Shown here: one piece after another, positions 1 through 5,500 of the stretch
How positions within the stretch are numbered: the stretch's first letter is position 1
Layout: each line of letters opens with the position of its first letter
Source of the DNA: Dialister sp.
GTDB taxonomy: Bacteria > Bacillota > Negativicutes > Veillonellales > Dialisteraceae
NCBI GenBank assembly: GCA_022722495.1
Contig: JAIJLI010000116.1
Span: forward strand, 1-6,780
Direction: 5' to 3'
DNA: 6,780 nt
Made by a program: the position numbers and the translations under genes
Notes under the pieces: generated by a model
The model's input: only the letters and a program-made list of their open reading frames with translations
Databases searched by the model: none
What the model was told of the DNA's origin: nothing

Positions 1-143
1 TTATGGGTCTGCCAGAAAGATCCCTCGGCTGCGCTCGGGATGACGAAACGGGGAGCGGATGGTTTCTCACTCGTTTTCAGATCGCTGCCATCCATCCGCT
101 TCCTTCAGTGTGTCCCTCTTCAACGAGTTCGCAGCGGGGAGGA

Positions 144-193
144 ATGCCCGAAGAACTACGGAGAGCGTTCTTCTCGTATCGTCAGCATTACCC
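144..193 (+). repeat. Dispersed intergenic repeat, copy A
   Basis: This 50-base segment begins 'atgcccgaag' and ends 'agcattaccc'. It aligns without gaps to 1912-1961 at 40 of 50 positions by my hand count. Its last part (cgttct, then agcattaccc) is also recognisable in the third element near 2251-2284, with a few inserted bases. It is not coding. The divergence suggests an old, non-autonomous intergenic repeat family rather than a recent duplication. Confidence 0.6.
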
Positions 194-219
194 AAGCGGG
201 GAACGCTGCGATACGAGAA
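171..219. other. Imperfect hairpin inside repeat copy A
   Basis: The left arm ttctcgtatcgtcagc (171-186) pairs with the right arm gctgcgatacgagaa (205-219), giving 15 base pairs with a single bulged base and an 18-base loop. No T-run follows the right arm on the plus strand, so it does not look like an intrinsic terminator. It may be a structured part of the intergenic repeat. No function can be assigned. Confidence 0.5.
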
Positions 220-236
220 TACCATCTTCTAAAAAA

Positions 237-251
237 GGCGGCGAAGCCGCC
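237..251. other. Short GC-rich hairpin ggcggc-gaa-gccgcc
   Basis: A perfect 6-bp stem with a 3-base loop follows six A residues (231-236). Read on the minus strand this is a GC-rich hairpin followed by TTTTTT, the form of a weak intrinsic terminator. No minus-strand gene in the window needs it, because the racemase gene already ends at the stronger 318-367 hairpin. It could be a back-up terminator or just part of the repeat mosaic. Confidence 0.35.
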
Positions 252-258
252 ACCTCAC

Positions 259-302
259 CCCTGAACCCTGAACCCTGAACCCTGAACCCTGAACCCTGAA
301 CC
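259..302. repeat. Tandem heptanucleotide array (CCCTGAA) x 6
   Basis: Six uninterrupted perfect copies of CCCTGAA run from 259 to 300, and the next two bases begin a seventh. Perfect identity between units implies recent slippage expansion. The array is not in a gene and lies 16 bases left of the terminator hairpin. The copy number would be expected to vary between strains. Confidence 0.9.
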
Positions 303-317
303 AAATGAAAGCATAGT

Positions 318-367
318 AAAAAGGAGCTGTGAAGAAATGAGGATTCATTTCTTCACAGCTCCTTTTT
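318..367 (-). terminator. Strong bidirectional intrinsic terminator after the racemase gene
   Basis: The arm at 318-340 is the exact reverse complement of 345-367: a perfect 23-bp stem closed by the 4-base loop ggat. The stem starts with five A and ends with five T, so it gives a hairpin with a T-run on either strand. It lies 38 bases beyond the stop codon of the minus-strand racemase gene, where that transcript should end. It could equally stop plus-strand transcription coming from the left. Confidence 0.9.
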
Positions 368-405
368 GTTTGCTATAGGAAGTTTTTATCTGGGTCGTTT
401 TCCGG

Positions 406-1707
406 TCACTTCTTCAAGTATGGCACGACGGCGCTGCCGTGGGGGATGATATTGATGGCGTAGTCTGTCTTGCCTTCGCCTTCGAGCTGCTTCTGGGCGA
501 GCTGCCAGGCTTCTTCGACGGTGGCGACGGGGATCTGGTGGGTCTTTTCGCGGAGGATGTCGAAGTTTTCCGGACGGGTGACGATGTAGACGGTGTGGGT
601 GAGGGCGGTGTTCAGATTTTCAAAGGCGACGAAGAAGGGGATGGTGAAGCAGTCGCGCAGGCCTTTTTCCATATCGACCAGGTTCTTGTACTTGAAGCTG
701 CCGAGGTAGGCGGCGGGTTCCATGATGTCTTCGGCTTCGATCATGGTGATGATGATGCCGCCTTTCTTGGTGGCGATCTCAGCCGTGGAGTAGCACTTGG
801 TTCCCTGATACAGGTTCGTGTCCTTCGGATAGCCGCCGGCGGAGACGATGGTGACGTCGGCCTGCTGCTTCATCGGGACTTTCTGGAGGCGGTAGGTCTC
901 TTTCGTGCCTTCGAGCCATGCTTCGTAGGGGTCGCCGCCGACCATGGAGGAGATGCGGCCTTCTTCATTGATGATGGAGTGGACGAGGAAGCAGGGGTGT
1001 ACCATGTCGCAGGCTTCCTGCATGTCGCTGGATACGGGATTTCCTTCGATCTTTAAGAGCGTGGCGTCAGGGTTGAGGCCGCTGCCGAGGGTGGCTCCGA
1101 GGGCGTGGCAGTGGTTCTGCTGAACGGTGTCGAAGCCGGCAACGCCCGGGAGGATGAGCTTGCGGCCGCCGCCGAAGCCGGCCATGTCGTGGGTGGAGAC
1201 GGCATTGATGAGGATGACCTTGTCCGCATCTACGACGCGCTTGTCGATCCAGACTTCGGTGCCGAGGGTGGTCTTTCCGAGGTAGGTCTGCTGGGATTTG
1301 TCAGTGGAGATGTGCTGGTACATGGTGATGCGGCGGGCGACTTCTTCGCTGACGCAGGTGATGTTCTCTTCGTCGGTGTGGGGGCGGTGGGTGCCTTGCG
1401 CAAAGACGATATAGATGTCCTTGTCGGGGATGCCGGCGAGGTTTAGTTCGTCTACGACGTAGATCAGAAATTCGGAGGCGCGGTTCCAGGCGCGGGTGAT
1501 GTCGGCGACGACGAGGCAGACTTTGTCGCCGCTCTTTACGACTTCCTTCAGCGGGGCGCTGCCGATCGGGCTTCGCATAGCAGCAAGGGTCGCTTCTTTG
1601 ACATCGCAGGCGGGGGTCGGGACGCCTTCCAAGATGTCAGAAATATGGTCTTCCGGCAGCATGACGGACTGCATGCCGCGGCCGAATGCGAGTTTGAATT
1701 CTTTCAT
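406..1707 (-). CDS. larA: LarA-type nickel-dependent lactate (2-hydroxyacid) racemase
   Basis: This complete 433-residue protein belongs to the LarA family (DUF2088). The family uses a nickel-pincer nucleotide (NPN) to racemise or epimerise 2-hydroxyacids by hydride transfer in the cytoplasm. Family motifs in order: DITR (69-72, nucleotide-binding region), QGTHRP with His107, the STHDMAGFGGGRK segment with His173 and Lys183, QQNH with His199, and YQGTK with Gln301 and Lys304. In Lactiplantibacillus plantarum LarA the equivalents are His108 and His174 (acid/base), Lys184 (covalent NPN link) and His200 (nickel ligand), so the catalytic set is intact and almost co-linear. The ATG at 1707 is supported by a perfect AAGGAGG nine bases upstream. 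The gene has its own promoter and terminator, so it is probably monocistronic, and no larB, larC or larE cofactor genes adjoin it. The family includes enzymes for malate and other hydroxyacids, so lactate as substrate is inferred. Confidence 0.9.
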   Translation of the reverse strand: MKEFKLAFGRGMQSVMLPEDHISDILEGVPTPACDVKEATLAAMRSPIGSAPLKEVVKSGDKVCLVVADITRAWNRASEFLIYVVDELNLAGIPDKDIYIVFAQGTHRPHTDEENITCVSEEVARRITMYQHISTDKSQQTYLGKTTLGTEVWIDKRVVDADKVILINAVSTHDMAGFGGGRKLILPGVAGFDTVQQNHCHALGATLGSGLNPDATLLKIEGNPVSSDMQEACDMVHPCFLVHSIINEEGRISSMVGGDPYEAWLEGTKETYRLQKVPMKQQADVTIVSAGGYPKDTNLYQGTKCYSTAEIATKKGGIIITMIEAEDIMEPAAYLGSFKYKNLVDMEKGLRDCFTIPFFVAFENLNTALTHTVYIVTRPENFDILREKTHQIPVATVEEAWQLAQKQLEGEGKTDYAINIIPHGSAVVPYLKK

Positions 1708-1716
1708 GGATGAGAT

Positions 1717-1723
1717 CCTCCTT
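1717..1723 (-). promoter_or_regulatory. Ribosome binding site of the racemase gene
   Basis: Read on the minus strand the sequence is AAGGAGG, fully complementary to the 16S rRNA 3' end, with nine bases between it and the ATG at 1707. It fixes the start codon and predicts efficient translation. Confidence 0.9.
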
Positions 1724-1751
1724 GGTGGTATGGAAATGGGTATGTCGTCTC

Positions 1752-1760
1752 ATTATAGCA
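1752..1760 (-). promoter_or_regulatory. Extended -10 promoter of the racemase gene
   Basis: The minus strand reads TGCTATAAT, a consensus TATAAT (1757 to 1752) with the TGn extension. No good -35 hexamer is present at the normal spacing: the region around 1775-1780 reads taattc and lies in the edge of a 14-bp tandem repeat. An extended -10 can work without a good -35. It would place the start of transcription near 1745, giving a leader of about 40 bases. Confidence 0.7.
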
Positions 1761-1775
1761 TGAATGGGGAGAGGG

Positions 1776-1806
1776 AATTAGAAATGAGAAATTAGAAATG
1801 AGAAAT
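1776..1806. repeat. 14-bp tandem repeat (aattagaaatgaga) upstream of the racemase promoter
   Basis: Two exact copies of aattagaaatgaga lie at 1776-1789 and 1790-1803, followed by a broken third start. The array begins 19 bases upstream of the racemase -10 box, so it occupies the place of the -35 and the UP-element region. The AT-rich content may assist RNA polymerase contact, or it may be simple slippage DNA. Confidence 0.75.
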
Positions 1807-1911
1807 GGTGGTGGCGGCTGCGCCGAGATCGATGGCTCAGGTCGCAGCTGTTCTGGCATTCGTTATCTCACATACGACGTTTCTCGCCACTCAGGATGAC
1901 GAAACGGGGCG

Positions 1912-1961
1912 ATGCCCGAAGGATGACAGAGAATGTTCTTCTTGTATCGTTAGCCTTCCCC
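1912..1961 (+). repeat. Dispersed intergenic repeat, copy B
   Basis: This segment matches 144-193 at about 40 of 50 positions without gaps, with the same orientation and order (atgcccgaag, then gttctt, gtatcgt, agc). The conserved 'ggatgacgaaacgggg' segment lies directly before it (1891-1909). In copy A the equivalent segment lies about 90 bases away, so the two copies differ by an insertion or deletion. It runs directly into the hairpin-chain element that starts at 1954. Confidence 0.6.
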
Positions 1962-1998
1962 TGGAGGGGAAGGTGCCCCGGAGGGGCGGATAGGGTAC
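1954..1998. repeat. Hairpin-chain intergenic element, first copy
   Basis: Two consecutive hairpins are present: ccttcccc-tgga-ggggaagg (1954-1973, 8-bp stem) and gcccc-gga-ggggc (1975-1987), followed by ggataggg. The second hairpin and its flank (1972-2005) recur at 2295-2328 with about six differences in 34 bases. No T-run follows, so terminator function is doubtful. It resembles the short structured intergenic repeats common in anaerobic Firmicutes genomes. Confidence 0.6.
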
Positions 1999-2083
1999 AG
2001 GCGGGATGAAAGACAGATGGGATAAAATCCCCTAATCCCTAGCTACCAGTTACTAGTCACAAATCACCAGTCCCTTATGGCTC

Positions 2084-2188
2084 TCATCTCACGCCGGGGA
2101 AGCTGTCGACGAACTGGATGCGGATATCGAGGAAGCTGTCGACGTACTCGATGGTGAATAGTCCGATGCTATCGATATTCCAACACTT
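2084..2188 (-). pseudogene. Decayed 3' end of a small VDSFPG-repeat protein gene
   Basis: On the minus strand, codons from 2188 to 2087 are open and end in TGA (2086-2084). They read as about 34 residues including FTIEYVDSFLDIRIQ followed by FVDSFPGVR at the C-terminus. The repeated YVDSFLDI / FVDSFPG pattern is protein-like, and the underlying DNA shows it as a duplicated gaagctgtcgacg (2099-2111 and 2132-2144). From memory, small proteins with tandem 'VDSFPD' beta-strand repeats (annotated as septoil-knot domain proteins) end in this way, but I could not confirm this by search. There is an in-frame TGA at 2189-2191, no start codon, no ribosome binding site, and a repeat element begins at about 2201. 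I therefore read it as a remnant truncated by repeat-associated rearrangement. Confidence 0.45.
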
Positions 2189-2200
2189 TCATGCAATACC

Positions 2201-2328
2201 GCTACGTAGCCCCCTCACCCCTTCGGGGAGTTCCCCCGATGGGGAGCCAAGAACGTTCTGCTGCTTAACTTAATAGCATTACCCTTGCGGGAAAGGCGCC
2301 CCGAAGGGGCGGATAGGGCATTGGCGGC
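2201..2328. repeat. Hairpin-chain intergenic element, second and longer copy
   Basis: The element begins near the palindrome gctacgtagc (2201-2210). It continues with cccc-ttc-gggg (2218-2228), a cccc-gat-gggg hairpin near 2234-2244, then gttctgctgc and agcattaccc (2275-2284, exactly shared with copy A at 184-193). It ends with gcccc-gaa-ggggc (2298-2310) and the ggataggg flank shared with 1972-2005. It therefore joins pieces of both other repeats in one unit. Its left edge lies about ten bases from the upstream in-frame stop of the gene remnant, consistent with insertion into or beside that gene. Element boundaries are approximate. Confidence 0.5.
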
Positions 2329-2452
2329 AGGCAAGAGAGAGGGTAAAGTCTCCTGATCATCGGGCCCCAGTCCATAGCTATCCCCATCGTATGCCTGAAA
2401 GGTGCGGTCTGTCAATGGCGGTTATGTCATCTTTCTTTTTTTACATTTTCTA

Positions 2453-2482
2453 TTTCCAAACGATTTCCTTCCATGATATAAT
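2453..2482 (+). promoter_or_regulatory. Promoter of gltB
   Basis: A perfect TATAAT -10 box lies at 2477-2482. A weak -35, tttcca (2453-2458), lies 18 bases upstream and matches TTGACA at four of six positions. The surrounding DNA is much more AT-rich than the genes. The predicted transcript start is near 2489, leaving a leader of about 80 bases before the gltB start codon. No obvious operator palindrome overlaps the promoter. Confidence 0.7.
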
Positions 2483-2513
2483 ACGAATTACACACTTCAT
2501 AGGAAGGTCCGAA

Positions 2514-2555
2514 GTCGGGCGAGGCAGTTAGCGCTGTTTTCGCTCGGCTTTTTTT
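2514..2555 (+). terminator. Terminator-like hairpin in the gltB leader (possible attenuator)
   Basis: gtcgggcga (2514-2522) pairs with tcgctcggc (2540-2548) over nine positions, two of them G-U, and two more A-T pairs extend the base. Seven T residues follow at once (2549-2555), the form of an intrinsic terminator. It lies after the predicted gltB promoter and only 14 bases before the start codon, so it would stop gltB transcription unless bypassed. A smaller alternative hairpin, acttc (2494-2498) with gaagt (2511-2515), uses the base of its left arm, so the two folds compete slightly. I recognise no known riboswitch or T-box motif; regulation by attenuation is inference. Confidence 0.6.
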
Positions 2556-2557
2556 GT

Positions 2558-2562
2558 AGGAG
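2558..2562 (+). promoter_or_regulatory. Ribosome binding site that decides the gltB start
   Basis: AGGAG at 2558-2562 lies seven bases before the ATG at 2570 and thirteen before a second in-frame ATG at 2576. The spacing favours 2570. It begins two bases after the leader T-run, so the terminator-like fold and ribosome access may influence each other. Confidence 0.75.
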
Positions 2563-2569
2563 AGAAGGA

Positions 2570-5500
2570 ATGGGCATGAAAAAATGGAGAGACCTACCAG
2601 AGGCGCAGGGGTTGTATGACCCCAGACATGAACATGATGCTTGTGGGATCGGCTTTGTGGCAAATATCCGCGGCGAGCGCTCGTATGGTATTGTCGATGA
2701 TGCATTGAAGATCCTGGAGAATCTGAAGCACAGAGGCGGCGAGGGCGCAGACCATAAGAGCGGGGATGGCGCGGGGATCCTGACGCAGATCCCGCATGAT
2801 TTCTTTCATCGCGAGTGCGAGGTGCTGGGTTTTTCGCTTCCGCCGGAGGGTGAGTATGGTGTCGGCATGATCTTTGCGCACCGCTATGAGGATTTCCGCA
2901 AGGAGCAGATGAGGGTCTTCGAGGAGATCGTGAAGGAGGAAGGACAGACGGTCCTTGGCTGGCGTGAGGTGCCGATCGATGAGAGCATCATCGGTGAGGC
3001 GGCGCGTTCGATCCGTCCGCGTTTTCTGCAGGTCTTCATCGGCAGGAATCCATCGCTTCGGGATCAGATGGATTTCGAGCGCAAGCTCTACATCATCCGG
3101 CGGCTCGCGGAGAAGAAGATCATTCCGCTCTCGGAAGGCATGGGGACGGATTTCTATATTGCCAGCCTGTCCTCGCGCACGATCGTGTACAAGGGGATGC
3201 TGACGAGTGAGCAGCTGCGCCATTTCTATCTGGATCTGTCGGATCTGGACTATAAGACGGCGATGGCGATGGTGCATTCGCGTTTTTCGACGAATACATT
3301 CCCGAGCTGGGCGCGCGCTCATCCGAACCGCTACATCGTCCACAATGGGGAGATCAATACGATCAAGGGGAATATCAACTGGCTGAATGCGCGTGAGAGC
3401 AAGTCCCGCCCGTCGAACGATCCGGAGCTGGTGAAGGCTTTCCCTGTCGTCGATGACACGGGGAGCGACTCGGCGATGTTTGATAACTGCCTGGAGTACA
3501 TCCACATGGCGGGGCATTCGCTGGCTCATGCGATGATGGTCATGATGCCGGAGCCGTGGGAGAAGGATCCGGCGATGGATGAGGAGAAGAAGGCATTCTA
3601 CCGGTATCACAATTTCATGATGGAGCCATGGGACGGCCCGGCGGCGATGTGCTTCTGCGATGGCGTCGCCATCGGCGGGATGCTGGATCGCAATGGTCTG
3701 CGTCCGGCGCGCTACTATGTCATGAAGGATGACCGTGTCATCCTGTCTTCGGAAGTGGGGGCGGTGCCGGTCGATCAGGAGAATGTACTATACAAAGGAC
3801 GCCTCGAACCGGGCAAGCTCTTCCTCATCGATACGGCGCAGCAGCGCATCATCAGTGATGAGGAGATCAAGCACACCATGGCGAAGGCGCATCCCTATGC
3901 GAAGTGGTGCGAGGAGCATCTGCTCGATCTGAAGGATCTGGCGAAGGAGGAGAAGGAGCCGGAAGTGCCGGAGGATCTCCTTCTCGAGCAGAAGAATTTC
4001 GGCTATACGGTCGAGGATCTGCGCGATATCCTGACGCCGATGGCGGAGAACGGCAAGGAGCCGATCGGCGCTATGGGGATGGACTCGCCGCTCGCTGTCC
4101 TGTCGGAAGCGCCGCAGCTGCTCTACGACTATTTCCAGCAGAATTTCGCACAGGTCACGAATCCGCCGATCGACGGTGTTCGTGAAAGGATCGTGACCTC
4201 GTCCTCGGTCGTGATCGGCAATATGGCCAATATCATGGATCCGGATGAGAAGGGGACGGCGGCGCTCTTCATCGACCGTCCGCTCATCACGAATGAGGAA
4301 ATGGAAGTCATTAAGCATCTCAAAAGCAGCCAGCTGAAGCCGGTCGTGCTTTCGCTGCTCTATCCGGCAGCCGGCGGCGGCCGCGCGATGGAGAAGGCGC
4401 TCCATGACCTTTTCGCAGCGGCGCTTGCTGCGGTGAGGGATGGGAAGAATATCCTGATCCTCTCTGACCGTGGTGTCGATAAGGATCACATGGCGATCCC
4501 GGTGCTTCTCGCTTCGGCGGGGCTGCACAATGATCTCATCCGTGAGAAGGTGCGTCCGGATGTCGGTATCATTCTGGAGTCGGGCGAGCCGCGTGAGATC
4601 CATCATTTCGCCGCGCTGATCGGTTTCGGCGTGACGGCGATCAATCCGTATCTGGCACTGGAGACGGTGAAGGATCTCGCGGACAAGAACCGCCTGCACG
4701 GCAAGAGCGCGAAGGAAGCGCTCGCAAACTACCTCACGGCAGCGGTGAACGGCATCCTGGGCGTCATGAGCAAGATGGGGATCTCCACCGTCAAGAGCTA
4801 CCACGGCGCGCAGATCTTCGAAGCTGTCGGCATCGGCAAGGAGGTGGCGGAGAAATATTTCGGCGGCATCACCTCTCCGATCGGAGGCATCGGCTTGAAG
4901 GAGATCGCCAAGGAAGCCGAGATGCGCCACGAGGCGGCGTACGAGGGAACCAAGGGACTCTCCTCCGGCGATGTCTATATGTATCACCGGAATGGCGACG
5001 AACCGCACATCCTGACTCCGGAGGCCATCCGCCTTCTGCAGCGGGCATGCCGCACGGGAAGCTATGAGGTCTACAAAGAATTTGCGAAGGTGGTCAATGA
5101 GCCGCTCATCCGTCTTCGTGACCTTCTGGAATTCAATTACCCTGCCGGATGCAGCATCCCGATCGAAGAGGTCGAGAGCGTGGACTCCATCGTGCATCAT
5201 TTCCGTACCGGTGCGATGAGTTATGGCGCACTCAGCAAGGAAGCCCATGAGTGTACCGCGAAAGCCATGAATGCCCTCGGCAGCCGCAGCAATACCGGTG
5301 AAGGCGGCGAGGACACCGAGCGTTTCGCGCTGCTTCCTGACGGTTCTTCGGTCAATGACGAGATCAAGCAGGTATCGACAGCACGATTCGGCGTCACGGG
5401 GAATTACCTCGTCCACGGCAAAGAGATCCAGATCAAGTGCGCGCAGGGAGCCAAGCCCGGCGAAGGCGGACATCTTCCGGGCAGCAAGGTCGATCCGGCC

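Larger units (their letters stand above)
1..317. other. Gene-free left flank made of degenerate intergenic repeats
   Basis: I see no gene here. Short open frames exist (for example 3-278 and 40-264 on the plus strand), but they have no ribosome binding site, low-complexity composition and no recognisable protein motif, and one runs straight through the heptamer array. The stretch holds a 'tcgggatgacgaaacgggg' segment (35-53) that recurs at 1891-1909 with one mismatch, a 50-base segment (144-193) that recurs at 1912-1961, two small hairpins and a tandem heptamer array. The same ingredients reappear in the 1760-2450 gap, so this is the same class of intergenic DNA. Any gene to the left must end before the window begins. 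Confidence 0.7.
1808..2452. other. Gene-free intergenic mosaic between the two divergent genes
   Basis: No intact gene is supported in this stretch. The open frames at 1805-1993 (plus), 2215-2415 (minus) and the start of 2427-2705 (minus) lack ribosome binding sites and protein motifs, and they run through hairpin repeats. The stretch contains a 'tcaggatgacgaaacgggg' segment (1891-1909), repeat copy B, two hairpin-chain elements (1954-1998 and 2201-2328) sharing the core gaggggcggataggg or gaaggggcggataggg, a stretch rich in 'actagtcac'-like words (2041-2075), and one gene remnant (2084-2188). A T-rich patch at 2431-2442 leads into the gltB promoter. Confidence 0.7.

Noticed and set aside
3..278. 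Two short plus-strand open frames in the left flank (3-278 and 40-264)
   Set aside because: No ribosome binding site, no protein motif, and they run through dispersed repeats; the longer also enters the heptamer array.
259..302. Telomere-like repeat (TTCAGGG on the minus strand)
   Set aside because: It resembles eukaryotic TTTAGGG or TTAGGG arrays only superficially. The array is short, internal and set among bacterial genes.
439..1446. Two plus-strand open frames (439-1056 and 1105-1446)
   Set aside because: Antisense to the racemase gene, with Gly/Asp/Val-rich translations and no ribosome binding sites. The racemase motifs on the other strand settle the strand.
144..2328. CRISPR array from recurring segments
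   Set aside because: The repeats are degenerate, irregularly spaced, of different lengths and not separated by uniform spacers. No cas genes are present.
1808..2452. Replication terminus site (dif) to explain the skew change
   Set aside because: I saw no dif-like 28-base sequence in the window, and the skew change falls inside gltB rather than in the intergenic gap.
2489..2569. Known riboswitch, T-box or ANTAR-type leader upstream of gltB
   Set aside because: The leader is too short for most riboswitches. It lacks a T-box consensus, and I could not find the paired hexaloop hairpins expected of ANTAR targets. Only a terminator-like hairpin is supported.
2594..3610. 338-residue open frame on the minus strand
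   Set aside because: Antisense to the amidotransferase domain of gltB, with arginine- and histidine-rich low-complexity translation typical of a shadow frame.
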